A stretch of DNA of 64,000 nt from Phytophthora sp. 'mugwort' (GCA_033558025.1 JAUCEF010000008.1:3472001-3536000), one strand, 5' to 3'; positions 32,648-44,580 are shown, numbered from the stretch's first letter. Numbers and translations: made by a program. The notes: a model not told the origin generated them from the sequence alone.

Positions 32648-34035
32648 GCGTAGATACGGTGTCGTCAATATACAGGCAAAAAGCAAAGCTGGGTATCGTT
32701 CACTCTACCCGTGGTGGTTAGGATTGACATATACACTCCCTTTGAGTGTGACCTCCTCGGGGTAATACTGTACGCACTGAGCACACGAAATAATGGATTC
32801 GTATCTTTTGATCCGGCAGTCGACTGTAGAAACCGGATTCGGGAAGGTTACAGTACATATACCACCATGTCACTTTTACCGGTACAATATGCTGTACTTT
32901 ACGATGTCATACTCCGCTAGCAGGAAGGCTTTAGGGAGACTAACTAGACCGTATCGCAGGAAACACTCCGTTTGCTGTCAAATGCATAATTCGCAACCGC
33001 TCGCATGTCACCGAGACACATCATGATCCGGTCGTTGTTGTGCGCCCGGTCTTTGTAGCGTCGGACGCGCATTAATCGGTCGATCACCACGGTTTACGGC
33101 TTAATCCATTTTCGCTAGCTTGTACTTGGCAATATTGTTGTACTACATGTGCCTTCCAAAAGGGTCTCACTACTGTATACTCAAAACAAGCAGACCAGGT
33201 CGTGCGCGTTACTTCCTGTATGCGCTCCACCGCCTCGAGCAGGCGATTCGTAAGGGTGCCGAGGCCCGTTATCTTTGTCGCTGTTTGACGCTACAGACGG
33301 TACAGTACCGTACGAGCCCGATTTCTGTGTTCGCGGACTTGTGGCGTTGCTGTAGTCGACACCGCTGCACATCGCTATGGCACAGTTGTATCTTGCGCAG
33401 CTACGCCGTGCGGGTTGGCGCGTCAATTGCGCGGTGTAGTGGCGCATTGCAACGCTCGGGTCGCTACCAACTCTGTTCTGCTCTGCTCGACTTTGAGTTG
33501 GCTTGCTCTGCTCGGTAGTGCTGCTGAGTGCCTGCAGCAAAAGACTTGCAGGCTCAGTCCGTGAGCCGCATGCCAACGCACCATTTATCGGCGCATTGCG
33601 GCATCCGGCATCCAGGAGAGCGAGCAAGAAGCCCACGTGGTAACATGGATCACAACGGCAGGATTTGAGTGGGGGACTCTGCTCTCTAGCGGTGCGAGTT
33701 GCATCGTCGGCCACGCCGCCTGTTTGGGTACGGCCGTGAGTAAGTAGTGAGGCCATGGCATGGCGTAATAGTGAGCGAACACGGCGACGAGAGCGCCCCC
33801 CCCATTTGTTGAGACTGAGGGCCAAGACACGAGCGAGTGAGCGCGGTGAAGAGACGGTCCTCGCAGTCTAGTTAAGAGAGATCGGTGTCCCCAGGCGGAG
33901 CGCTCTTCTGCAACAACAGGCTGTTGCCGCTTTGTCTAATAGTCAGCCGCTCGCCATCGTTCAACCTGCTCGATACCACCATGCCACCTCTGCTGTGAAG
34001 CCGACCTCCCCTGGACGATTGGGCCGTCCGAGCTC

Positions 34036-34051
34036 TCTCATTATCCAATTC
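34036..34051 (+). promoter_or_regulatory. Oomycete core promoter (Inr/FPR) of the pectate lyase unit
   Basis: TCTCATTATCCAATTC matches 13 of 16 positions of the oomycete core promoter consensus GCTCATTYYNCAWTTT. It lies 69 to 54 bases upstream of the ATG. The same sequence occurs at the same distance before all twelve genes, beginning 69 bases before each ATG. A CCAAT motif lies close to the ATG (at 34076-34080), and the start codon context is AACCATGG. Transcription would start within or just after the TCATT initiator. Confidence 0.7.
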
Positions 34052-34104
34052 GTTCTTCCCGCAGCAAACAAGCTCCAATCGAAAATCTACTCGTCTTAGC
34101 AACC

Positions 34105-34983
34105 ATGGTCAACGTCTTTTCCGCTGTTGCCGTCGCGCTCGTCGCCACCTCTGCTGTTGCTTCGGCTGCGTCCATGCGTTCCGAGGCTGCCTCGATGCCC
34201 ACGGGCTCGTGGCCCTCCAGCAAGGGCGACGTCTACTTCTCGGCGCCTTACACGGTCAAGAAGGGCGAGACCTTCGACGGAGGCATGAAGACGTACCAGC
34301 GCAAAGATATTAAGTGCGGCGGCCAGAAGGAGAGCGGCTCCAAGACGGCCGTCTTCCTTGTGGAGCCCGGTGCCACGCTCAAGAACGTGATCATCGGCAA
34401 GGACCAGATGGAGGGCGTGCACTGCGACCAAAGTGGATGCACGATCCAGAACGTGTGGTGGGACGACGTGTGCGAGGACGCGCTGAGCATCAAAGGCGGC
34501 TCGGCCAACAGCGTCTCCAAGGTGATCGGCGGCGGCGCGCGCTCGGCCGACGACAAGGTCGTGCAGCACAACGGCCTTGGCACGGTGTCCATCGAGGGCT
34601 TTTATGCGCAGGACTTTGGCAAGCTCTACCGCTCATGCGGTACCTGCGGCGGCAAGTCGCGCAAGGTGACCGTCAAGAACGTGTACGCCGTGAACGGCAA
34701 GAAGAGCATCGTCACGGTGAACAAGAACTGGGGCGACCAAGCCACGATCGAGAACATTAAGATCAAGGGCAAGAAGGTGGACGTGTGCGCGTGGTCACAG
34801 GGCTCCACGTCGGGTGAGCCGAAAAGAGCTGGGGGCCGGTCCGTCGGGCTCGCTCTGCAAGTACTCGACCGGCACCATCCAGTACGTCTAAAGGAACATA
34901 CTCCAACCGACGTACCCCAACCAAGCAAGCTGCCATGGGCAAACCCCCACAATCTAGTGCATGCATCTCTCGTGATTGAGTGA
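34105..34983 (+). pseudogene. Pectate lyase PL3, copy 1 (C-terminal frameshift)
   Basis: This copy is identical to the intact copies through residue 240 (V4 type). One extra A in the run at 34822-34825 then replaces the last 21 residues, including Cys251, with an unrelated 52-residue tail, giving 292 codons. Cys251 probably forms a disulfide, so folding or secretion of this version is doubtful. The gene could still be transcribed because the promoter is complete. The insertion lies in an A run, so a sequencing or assembly error is also possible. It sits at the outermost left unit, where selection on a single copy would be weakest. Confidence 0.85.
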
Positions 34984-36528
34984 ATGAACGAATGCGTAGC
35001 TCTCAAAGAAGAAACGAAGCAGCCCAGCTAGGAAGAAGCAAGCACACCGTGATTCTGAAAGTGAGCCAGCGGCATAGATGTCGTGTCGTTAATATACAGG
35101 TAGAAAACAAAGCTGGGTGTCGTTCGCCCTACCCGTGGTGGTTAGGATTGACATATACACTCCCTTTGAGTGTGACCTCCTTGGGGTAATACTGTACGCA
35201 CTGAGCACACGAAATAATGGATTCGTATCTTTTGATCCGGCAGTCGACTGTAGAAACCGGATTCGGGAAGGTTACAGTACATATACCACCATGTCACTTT
35301 TACCGGTACAATATGCTGTACTTTACGATGTCATACTCCGCTAGCAGGAAGGCTTTAGGGAGACTAACTAGACCGTATCGCAGGAAACACTCCGTTTGCT
35401 GTCAAATGCATAATTCGCAACCGCTCGCATGTCACCGAGACACATCATGATCCGGTCGTTGTTGTGCGCCCGGTCTTTGTAGCGTCGGACGCGCATTAAT
35501 CGGTCGATCACCACGGTTTACGGCTTAATCCATTTTCGCTAGCTTGTACTTGGCAATATTGTTGTACTACATGTGCCTTCCAAAAGGGTCTCACTACTGT
35601 ATACTCAAAACAAGCAGACCAGGTCGTGCGCGTTACTTCCTGTATGCGCTCCACCGCCTCGAGCAGGCGATTCGTAAGGGTGCCGAGGCCCGTTATCTTT
35701 GTCGCTGTTTGACGCTACAGACGGTACAGTACCGTACGAGCCCGATTTCTGTGTTCGCGGACTTGTGGCGTTGCTGTAGTCGACACCGCTGCACATCGCT
35801 ATGGCACAGTTGTATCTTGCGCAGCTACGCCGTGCGGGTTGGCGCGTCAATTGCGCGGTGTAGTGGCGCATTGCAACGCTCGGGTCGCTACCAACTCTGT
35901 TCTGCTCTGCTCGACTTGAGTTGGCTTGCTCTGCTCGGTAGTGCTGCTGAGTGCCTGCAGCAAAAGACTTGCAGGCTCAGTCCGTGAGCCGCATGCCAAC
36001 GCACCATTTATCGGCGCATTGCGGCATCCGGCATCCAGGAGAGCGAGCAAGAAGCCCACGTGGTAACATGGATCACAACGGCAGGATTTGAGTGGGGGAC
36101 TCTGCTTTCTAGCGGTGCGAGTTGCATCGTCGGCCACGCCGCCTGTTTGGGTACGGCCGTGAGTAAGTAGTGAGGCCATGGCATGGCGTAATAGTGAGCG
36201 AACACGGCGACGAGAGCGCCCCCCCCCATTTGTTGAGACTGAGGGCCAAGACACGAGCGAGTGAGCGCGGTGAAGAGACGGTCCTCGCAGTCTAGTTAAG
36301 AGAGATCGGTGTCCCCAGGCGGAGCGCTCTTCTGCAACAACAGGCTGTTGCCGCTTTGTCTAATAGTCAGCCGCTCGCCATCGTTCAACCTGCTCGATAC
36401 CACCATGCCACCTCTGCTGTGAAGCCGACCTCCCCTGGACGATTGGGCCGTCCGAGCTCTCTCATTATCCAATTCGTTCTTCCCGCAGCAAACAAGCTCC
36501 AATCGAAAATCTACTCGTCTTAGCAACC

Positions 36529-37314
36529 ATGGTCAACGTCTTTTCCGCTGTTGCCGTCGCGCTCGTCGCCACCTCTGCTGTTGCTTCGGCTGCGTCCATG
36601 CGTTCCGAGGCTGCCTCGATGCCCACGGGCTCGTGGCCCTCCAGCAAGGGCGACGTCTACTTCTCGGCGCCTTACACGGTCAAGAAGGGCGAGACCTTCG
36701 ACGGAGGCATGAAGACGTACCAGCGCAAAGATATTAAGTGCGGCGGCCAGAAGGAGAGCGGCTCCAAGACGGCCGTCTTCCTTGTGGAGCCCGGTGCCAC
36801 GCTCAAGAACGTGATCATCGGCAAGGACCAGATGGAGGGCGTGCACTGCGACCAAAGTGGATGCACGATCCAGAACGTGTGGTGGGACGACGTGTGCGAG
36901 GACGCGCTGAGCATCAAAGGCGGCTCGGCCAACAGCGTCTCCAAGGTGATCGGCGGCGGCGCGCGCTCGGCCGACGACAAGGTCGTGCAGCACAACGGCC
37001 TTGGCACGGTGTCCATCGAGGGCTTTTATGCGCAGGACTTTGGCAAGCTCTACCGCTCATGCGGTACCTGCGGCGGCAAGTCGCGCAAGGTGACCGTCAA
37101 GAACGTGTACGCCGTGAACGGCAAGAAGAGCATCGTCACGGTGAACAAGAACTGGGGCGACCAAGCCACGATCGAGAACATTAAGATCAAGGGCAAGAAG
37201 GTGGACGTGTGCGCGTGGTCACAGGGCTCCACGTCGGGTGAGCCGAAAGAGCTGGGGGCCGGTCCGTCGGGCTCGCTCTGCAAGTACTCGACCGGCACCA
37301 TCCAGTACGTCTAA
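36529..37314 (+). CDS. Secreted pectate lyase, family PL3, copy 2 (first intact copy)
   Basis: Pectate lyases cut de-esterified homogalacturonan by Ca-dependent beta-elimination (EC 4.2.2.2) outside the cell, here in plant cell walls. The 261-residue protein begins with a hydrophobic signal peptide (residues 1-21, cleavage expected after AVASA). The mature part carries the PL3 pattern: [13 protein letters not shown] (86-98), EGVHC (103-107), [17 protein letters not shown] (116-132), VVQHNGLG (152-159) and [16 protein letters not shown] (166-181). Eight Cys (71, 107, 112, 123, 178, 181, 228, 251) would make four disulfides. The parallel beta-helix fold is known for the family. Length and the absence of other domains are normal for PL3, and there is no intron. 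The ATG is fixed by the signal peptide, the AACCATGG context and the promoter 54-69 bases upstream. With copy 1 it has Val4, where all others have Ala4. Haplotype A. Confidence 0.95.
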   Translation: MVNVFSAVAVALVATSAVASAASMRSEAASMPTGSWPSSKGDVYFSAPYTVKKGETFDGGMKTYQRKDIKCGGQKESGSKTAVFLVEPGATLKNVIIGKDQMEGVHCDQSGCTIQNVWWDDVCEDALSIKGGSANSVSKVIGGGARSADDKVVQHNGLGTVSIEGFYAQDFGKLYRSCGTCGGKSRKVTVKNVYAVNGKKSIVTVNKNWGDQATIENIKIKGKKVDVCAWSQGSTSGEPKELGAGPSGSLCKYSTGTIQYV

Positions 37315-38951
37315 AGGAACATACTCCAACCGACGTACCCCAACCAAGCAAGCTGCCATGGGCAAACCCCCACAATCTAGTGCATGCATCTCTCGTGATT
37401 GAGTGAATGAACGAATGCGTAGCTCTCAAAGAAGAAACGAAGCAGCCCAGCTAGGAAGAAGCAAGCACACCGTGATTCTGAAAGTGAGCCAGCGGCATAG
37501 ATGTCGTGTCGTTAATATACAGGTAGAAAACAAAGCTGGGTGTCGTTCGCTCTACCCGTGGTGGTTAGGATTGACATATACACTCCCTTTGAGTGTGACC
37601 TCCTTGGGGTAATACTGTACGCACTGAGCACACGAAATAATGGATTCGTATCTTTTGATCCGGCAGTCGACTGTAGAAACCGGATTCGGGAAGGTTACAG
37701 TACATATACCATCATGTCACTTTTACCGGTACAATATGCTGTACTTTACGATGTCATACTCCGCTAGCAGGAAGGCTTTAGGGAGACTAACTAGACCGTA
37801 TCGCAGGAAACACTCCGTTTGCTGTCAAATGCATAATTCGCAACCGCTCGCATGTCACCGAGACACATCATGATCCGGTCGTTGTTGTGCGCCCGGTCTT
37901 TGTAGCGTCGGACGCGCATTAATCGGTCGATCACCACGGTTTACGGCTTAATCCATTTTCGCTAGCTTGTACTTGGCAATATTGTTGTACTACATGTGCC
38001 TTCCAAAAGGGTCTCACTAGTGTATACTCAAAACAAGCAGACCAGGTCGTGCGCGTTACTTCCTGTATGCGCTCCACCGCCTCGAGCAGGCGATTCGTAA
38101 GGGTGTCGAGGCCCGTTATCTTTGTCGCTGTTTGACGCTACAGACGGTACAGTACCGTACGAGCTCGATTTCTGTGTTCGCGGACTTGTGGCGTTGCTGT
38201 AGTCGACACCGCTGCACATCGCTATGGCACAGTTGTATCTTGCGCAGCTACGCCGTGCGGGTTGGCGCGTCAATTGCGCGGTGTAGTGGCGCATTGCAAC
38301 GCTCGGGTCGCTACCAACTCTGTTCTGCTCTGCTCGACTTGAGTTGGCTTGCTCTGCTCGGTAGTGCTGCTGAGTGCCTGCAGCAAAAGACTTGCAGGCT
38401 CAGTCCGTGAGCCGCATGCCAACGCACCATTTATCGGCGCATTGCGGCATCCGGCATCCAGGAGAGCGAGCAAGAAGCCCACGTGGTAACATGGATCACA
38501 ACGGCAGGATTTGAGTGGGGGACTCTGCTCTCTAGCGGTGCGAGTTGCATCGTCGGCCACGCCGCCTGTTTGGGTACGGCCGTGAGTAAGTAGTGAGGCC
38601 ATGGCATGGCGTAATAGTGAGCGATCACGGCGACGAGAGCGCCCCCCCCCATTTGTTGAGACTGAGGGCCAAGACACGAGCGAGTGAGCGCGGTGAAGAG
38701 ACGGTCCTCGCAGTCTAGTTAAGAGAGATCGGTGTCCCCAGGCGGAGCGCTCTTCTGCAACAACAGGCTGTTGCCGCTTTGTCTAATAGTCAGCCGCTCG
38801 CCATCGTTCAACCTGCTCGATACCACCATGCCACCTCTGCTGTGAAGCCGACCTCCCCTGGACGATTGGGCCGTCCGAGCTCTCTCATTATCCAATTCGT
38901 TCTTCCCGCAGCAAACAAGCTCCAATCGAAGATCTACTCGTCTTAGCAACC
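37315..38951. other. Pectate lyase intergenic spacer (representative of all units)
   Basis: Each spacer is about 1.64 kb and holds no supported gene. It contains several short perfect inverted repeats: ACACTC-5-GAGTGT, ACGGTACAGTACCGT, GGCTCA-5-TGAGCC and CAACAGGCTGTTG. It also holds a poly-C tract of 7-11 bases, and then the core promoter. Frames of 70-150 codons recur in each unit only because the spacer itself is repeated. Some are broken in individual units (for example by TAG in units 3 and 6), so they are not under protein selection. No homology to the surrounding transposons is visible. Confidence 0.7.
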
Positions 38952-39737
38952 ATGGTCAACGCCTTTTCCGCTGTTGCCGTCGCGCTCGTCGCCACCTCTG
39001 CTGTTGCTTCGGCTGCGTCCATGCGTTCCGAGGCTGCCTCGATGCCCACGGGCTCGTGGCCCTCCAGCAAGGGCGACGTCTACTTCTCGGCGCCTTACAC
39101 GGTCAAGAAGGGCGAGACCTTCGACGGAGGCATGAAGACGTACCAGCGCAAAGATATTAAGTGCGGCGGCCAGAAGGAGAGCGGCTCCAAGACGGCCGTC
39201 TTCCTTGTGGAGCCCGGTGCCACGCTCAAGAACGTGATCATCGGCAAGGACCAGATGGAGGGCGTGCACTGCGACCAAAGTGGATGCACGATCCAGAACG
39301 TGTGGTGGGACGACGTGTGCGAGGACGCGCTGAGCATCAAAGGCGGCTCGGCCAACAGCGTCTCCAAGGTGATCGGCGGCGGCGCGCGCTCGGCCGACGA
39401 CAAGGTCGTACAGCACAACGGCCTTGGCACGGTGTCCATCGAGGGCTTTTATGCGCAGGACTTTGGCAAGCTCTACCGCTCATGCGGTACCTGCGGCGGC
39501 AAGTCGCGCAAGGTGACCGTCAAGAACGTGTACGCCGTGAACGGCAAGAAGAGCATCGTCACGGTGAACAAGAACTGGGGCGACCAAGCCACGATCGAGA
39601 ACATTAAGATCAAGGGCAAGAAGGTGGACGTGTGCGCGTGGTCACAGGGCTCCACGTCGGGTGAGCCGAAAGAGCTGGGGGCCGGTCCGTCGGGCTCGCT
39701 CTGCAAGTACTCGACCGGCACCATCCAGTACGTCTAA
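38952..39737 (+). CDS. Secreted pectate lyase PL3, copy 3
   Basis: Intact 261-residue pectate lyase with signal peptide 1-21. The mature protein is identical to copy 2, and residue 4 is Ala as in all copies from here on. It carries haplotype B: AGATCT instead of AAATCT about 20 bases before the ATG, together with the silent GTA codon for Val153. Its upstream spacer has private changes (an extra stop in the 147-codon frame, GTCGAGG for GCCGAGG, GCGATCACGG for GCGAACACGG). The first two of these are shared with the spacer of copy 6. Confidence 0.95.
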   Translation: MVNAFSAVAVALVATSAVASAASMRSEAASMPTGSWPSSKGDVYFSAPYTVKKGETFDGGMKTYQRKDIKCGGQKESGSKTAVFLVEPGATLKNVIIGKDQMEGVHCDQSGCTIQNVWWDDVCEDALSIKGGSANSVSKVIGGGARSADDKVVQHNGLGTVSIEGFYAQDFGKLYRSCGTCGGKSRKVTVKNVYAVNGKKSIVTVNKNWGDQATIENIKIKGKKVDVCAWSQGSTSGEPKELGAGPSGSLCKYSTGTIQYV

Positions 39738-41372
39738 AGGAACATACTCCAACCGACGTACCCCAACCAAGCAAGCTGCCATGGGCAAACCCCCACAATC
39801 TAGTGCATGCATCTCTCGTGATTGAGTGAATGAACGAATGCGTAGCTCTCAAAGAAGAAACGAAGCAGCCCAGCTAGGAAGAAGCAAGCACACCGTGATT
39901 CTGAAAGTGAGCCAGCGGCATAGATGTCGTGTCGTTAATATACAGGTAGAAAACAAAGCTGGGTGTCGTTCGCTCTACCCGTGGTGGTTAGGATTGACGT
40001 ATACACTCCCTTTGAGTGTGACCTCCTTGGGGTAATACTGTACGCACTGAGCACACGAAATAATGGATTCGTATCTTTTGATCCGGCAGTCGACTGTAGA
40101 AACCGGATTCGGGAAGGTTACAGTACATATACCACCATGTCACTTTTACCGGTACAATATGCTGTACTTTACGATGTCATACTCCGCTAGCAGGAAGGCT
40201 TTAGGGAGACTAACTAGACCGTATCGCAGGAAACACTCCGTTTGCTGTCAAATGCATAATTCGCAACCGCTCGCATGTCACCGAGACACATCATGATCCG
40301 GTCGTTGTTGTGCGCCCGGTCTTTGTAGCGTCGGACGCGCATTAATCGGTCGATCACCACGGTTTACGGCTTAATCCATTTTCGCTAGCTTGTACTTGGC
40401 AATATTGTTGTACTACATGTGCCTTCCAAAAGGGTCTCACTACTGTATACTCAAAACAAGCAGACCAGGTCGTGCGCGTTACTTCCTGTATGCGCTCCAC
40501 CGCCTCGAGCAGGCGATTCGTAAGGGTGCCGAGGCCCGTTATCTTTGTCGCTGTTTGACGCTACAGACGGTACAGTACCGTACGAGCCCGATTTCTGTGT
40601 TCGCGGACTTGTGGCGTTGCTGTAGTCGACACCGCTGCACATCGCTATGGCACAGTTGTATCTTGCGCAGCTACGCCGTGCGGGTTGGCGCGTCAATTGC
40701 GCGGTGTAGTGGCGCATTGCAACGCTCGGGTCGCTACCAACTCTGTTCTGCTCTGCTCGACTTGAGTTGGCTTGCTCTGCTCGGTAGTGCTGCTGAGTGC
40801 CTGCAGCAAAAGACTTGCAGGCTCAGTCCGTGAGCCGCATGCCAACGCACCATTTATCGGCGCATTGCGGCATCCGGCATCCAGGAGAGCGAGCAAGAAG
40901 CCCACGTGGTAACATGGATCACAACGGCAGGATTTGAGTGGGGGACTCTGCTTTCTAGCGGTGCGAGTTGCATCGTCGGCCACGCCGCCTGTTTGGGTAC
41001 GGCCGTGAGTAAGTAGTGAGGCCATGGCATGGCGTAATAGTGAGCGAACACGGCGACGAGAGCGCCCCCCCATTTGTTGAGACTGAGGGCCAAGACACGA
41101 GCGAGTGAGCGCGGTGAAGAGACGGTCCTCGCAGTCTAGTTAAGAGAGATCGGTGTCCCCAGGCGGAGCGCTCTTCTGCAACAACAGGCTGTTGCCGCTT
41201 TGTCTAATAGTCAGCCGCTCGCCATCGTTCAACCTGCTCGATACCACCATGCCACCTCTGCTGTGAAGCCGACCTCCCCTGGACGATTGGGCCGTCCGAG
41301 CTCTCTCATTATCCAATTCGTTCTTCCCGCAGCAAACAAGCTCCAATCGAAGATCTACTCGTCTTAGCAACC

Positions 41373-42158
41373 ATGGTCAACGCCTTTTCCGCTGTTGCCG
41401 TCGCGCTCGTCGCCACCTCTGCTGTTGCTTCGGCTGCGTCCATGCGTTCCGAGGCTGCCTCGATGCCCACGGGCTCGTGGCCCTCCAGCAAGGGCGACGT
41501 CTACTTCTCGGCGCCTTACACGGTCAAGAAGGGCGAGACCTTCGACGGAGGCATGAAGACGTACCAGCGCAAAGATATTAAGTGCGGCGGCCAGAAGGAG
41601 AGCGGCTCCAAGACGGCCGTCTTCCTTGTGGAGCCCGGTGCCACGCTCAAGAACGTGATCATCGGCAAGGACCAGATGGAGGGCGTGCACTGCGACCAAA
41701 GTGGATGCACGATCCAGAACGTGTGGTGGGACGACGTGTGCGAGGACGCGCTGAGCATCAAAGGCGGCTCGGCCAACAGCGTCTCCAAGGTGATCGGCGG
41801 CGGCGCGCGCTCGGCCGACGACAAGGTCGTACAGCACAACGGCCTTGGCACGGTGTCCATCGAGGGCTTTTATGCGCAGGACTTTGGCAAGCTCTACCGC
41901 TCATGCGGTACCTGCGGCGGCAAGTCGCGCAAGGTGACCGTCAAGAACGTGTACGCCGTGAACGGCAAGAAGAGCATCGTCACGGTGAACAAGAACTGGG
42001 GCGACCAAGCCACGATCGAGAACATTAAGATCAAGGGCAAGAAGGTGGACGTGTGCGCGTGGTCACAGGGCTCCACGTCGGGTGAGCCGAAAGAGCTGGG
42101 GGCCGGTCCGTCGGGCTCGCTCTGCAAGTACTCGACCGGCACCATCCAGTACGTCTAA
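41373..42158 (+). CDS. Secreted pectate lyase PL3, copy 4
   Basis: Intact gene, haplotype B, encoding the same mature enzyme as copy 2 with Ala4 in the signal peptide. Its upstream poly-C tract is the shortest in the array (7 C), which makes the unit 2421 bases. The spacer has a private GACGTATAC where the others read GACATATAC. Promoter and start context are unchanged, so expression like that of its neighbours is expected. Confidence 0.95.
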   Translation: MVNAFSAVAVALVATSAVASAASMRSEAASMPTGSWPSSKGDVYFSAPYTVKKGETFDGGMKTYQRKDIKCGGQKESGSKTAVFLVEPGATLKNVIIGKDQMEGVHCDQSGCTIQNVWWDDVCEDALSIKGGSANSVSKVIGGGARSADDKVVQHNGLGTVSIEGFYAQDFGKLYRSCGTCGGKSRKVTVKNVYAVNGKKSIVTVNKNWGDQATIENIKIKGKKVDVCAWSQGSTSGEPKELGAGPSGSLCKYSTGTIQYV

Positions 42159-43794
42159 AGGAACATACTCCAACCGACGTACCCCAACCAAGCAAGCTGC
42201 CATGGGCAAACCCCCACAATCTAGTGCATGCATCTCTCGTGATTGAGTGAATGAACGAATGCGTAGCTCTCAAAGAAGAAACGAAGCAGCCCAGCTAGGA
42301 AGAAGCAAGCACACCGTGATTCTGAAAGTGAGCCAGCGGCATAGATGTCGTGTCGTTAATATACAGGTAGAAAACAAAGCTGGGTGTCGTTCGCTCTACC
42401 CGTGGTGGTTAGGATTGACATATACACTCCCTTTGAGTGTGACCTCCTTGGGGTAATACTGTACGCACTGAGCACACGAAATAATGGATTCGTATCTTTT
42501 GATCCGGCAGTCGACTGTAGAAACCGGATTCGGGAAGGTTACAGTACATATACCACCATGTCACTTTTACCGGTACAATATGCTGTACTTTACGATGTCA
42601 TACTCCGCTAGCAGGAAGGCTTTAGGGAGACTAACTAGACCGTATCGCAGGAAACACTCCGTTTGCTGTCAAATGCATAATTCGCAACCGCTCGCATGTC
42701 ACCGAGACACATCATGATCCGGTCGTTGTTGTGCGCCCGGTCTTTGTAGCGTCGGACGCGCATTAATCGGTCGATCACCACGGTTTACGGCTTAATCCAT
42801 TTTCGCTAGCTTGTACTTGGCAATATTGTTGTACTACATGTGCCTTCCAAAAGGGTCTCACTACTGTATACTCAAAACAAGCAGACCAGGTCGTGCGCGT
42901 TACTTCCTGTATGCGCTCCACCGCCTCGAGCAGGCGATTCGTAAGGGTGCCGAGGCCCGTTATCTTTGTCGCTGTTTGACGCTACAGACGGTACAGTACC
43001 GTACGAGCCCGATTTCTGTGTTCGCGGACTTGTGGCGTTGCTGTAGTCGACACCGCTGCACATCGCTATGGCACAGTTGTATCTTGCGCAGCTACGCCGT
43101 GCGGGTTGGCGCGTCAATTGCGCGGTGTAGTGGCGCATTGCAACGCTCGGGTCGCTACCAACTCTGTTCTGCTCTGCTCGACTTGAGTTGGCTTGCTCTG
43201 CTCGGTAGTGCTGCTGAGTGCCTGCAGCAAAAGACTTGCAGGCTCAGTCCGTGAGCCGCATGCCAACGCACCATTTATCGGCGCATTGCGGCATCCGGCA
43301 TCCAGGAGAGCGAGCAAGAAGCCCACGTGGTAACATGGATCACAACGGCAGGATTTGAGTGGGGGACTCTGCTTTCTAGCGGTGCGAGTTGCATCGTCGG
43401 CCACGCCGCCTGTTTGGGTACGGCCGTGAGTAAGTAGTGAGGCCATGGCATGGCGTAATAGTGAGCGAACACGGCGACGAGAGCGCCCCCCCCATTTGTT
43501 GAGACTGAGGGCCAAGACACGAGCGAGTGAGCGCGGTGAAGAGACGGTCCTCGCAGTCTAGTTAAGAGAGATCGGTGTCCCCAGGCGGAGCGCTCTTCTG
43601 CAACAACAGGCTGTTGCCGCTTTGTCTAATAGTCAGCCGCTCGCCATCGTTCAACCTGCTCGATACCACCATGCCACCTCTGCTGTGAAGCCGACCTCCC
43701 CTGGACGATTGGGCCGTCCGAGCTCTCTCATTATCCAATTCGTTCTTCCCGCAGCAAACAAGCTCCAATCGAAGATCTACTCGTCTTAGCAACC

Positions 43795-44580
43795 ATGGTC
43801 AACGCCTTTTCCGCTGTTGCCGTCGCGCTCGTCGCCACCTCTGCTGTTGCTTCGGCTGCGTCTATGCGTTCCGAGGCTGCCTCGATGCCCACGGGCTCGT
43901 GGCCCTCCAGCAAGGGCGACGTCTACTTCTCGGCGCCTTACACGGTCAAGAAGGGCGAGACCTTCGACGGAGGCATGAAGACGTACCAGCGCAAAGATAT
44001 TAAGTGCGGCGGCCAGAAGGAGAGCGGCTCCAAGACGGCCGTCTTCCTTGTGGAGCCCGGTGCCACGCTCAAGAACGTGATCATCGGCAAGGACCAGATG
44101 GAGGGCGTGCACTGCGACCAAAGTGGATGCACGATCCAGAACGTGTGGTGGGACGACGTGTGCGAGGACGCGCTGAGCATCAAAGGCGGCTCGGCCAACA
44201 GCGTCTCCAAGGTGATCGGCGGCGGCGCGCGCTCGGCCGACGACAAGGTCGTACAGCACAACGGCCTTGGCACGGTGTCCATCGAGGGCTTTTATGCGCA
44301 GGACTTTGGCAAGCTCTACCGCTCATGCGGTACCTGCGGCGGCAAGTCGCGCAAGGTGACCGTCAAGAACGTGTACGCCGTGAACGGCAAGAAGAGCATC
44401 GTCACGGTGAACAAGAACTGGGGCGACCAAGCCACGATCGAGAACATTAAGATCAAGGGCAAGAAGGTGGACGTGTGCGCGTGGTCACAGGGCTCCACGT
44501 CGGGTGAGCCGAAAGAGCTGGGGGCCGGTCCGTCGGGCTCGCTCTGCAAGTACTCGACCGGCACCATCCAGTACGTCTAA
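43795..44580 (+). CDS. Secreted pectate lyase PL3, copy 5
   Basis: Intact gene, haplotype B, protein identical to copies 3 and 4. A silent change (TCT for TCC in Ser23, near 43863) is unique to this copy. Together with copies 3 and 4 it forms a run of three adjacent B-type genes, which suggests local duplication or conversion within this part of the array. Confidence 0.95.
   Translation: MVNAFSAVAVALVATSAVASAASMRSEAASMPTGSWPSSKGDVYFSAPYTVKKGETFDGGMKTYQRKDIKCGGQKESGSKTAVFLVEPGATLKNVIIGKDQMEGVHCDQSGCTIQNVWWDDVCEDALSIKGGSANSVSKVIGGGARSADDKVVQHNGLGTVSIEGFYAQDFGKLYRSCGTCGGKSRKVTVKNVYAVNGKKSIVTVNKNWGDQATIENIKIKGKKVDVCAWSQGSTSGEPKELGAGPSGSLCKYSTGTIQYV

Noticed and set aside
33120..33518. A 132-147 codon plus-strand frame in nearly every spacer of the array.
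   Set aside because: It does not begin with ATG, it is broken by stops in units 3 and 6 and altered in unit 1, and it shows no protein features. It recurs only because the spacer is repeated.
34096..34569. A 157-codon minus-strand frame opposite every pectate lyase gene, rich in Ala, Leu, Val and His.
   Set aside because: It is the antisense shadow of a GC-rich coding sequence and remains open only because of codon bias in the real gene.
34314..34760. A 148-codon plus-strand frame overlapping each pectate lyase, very rich in Arg and Gly.
   Set aside because: It is a +2 shadow of the lyase reading frame, with the composition expected of such shadows.
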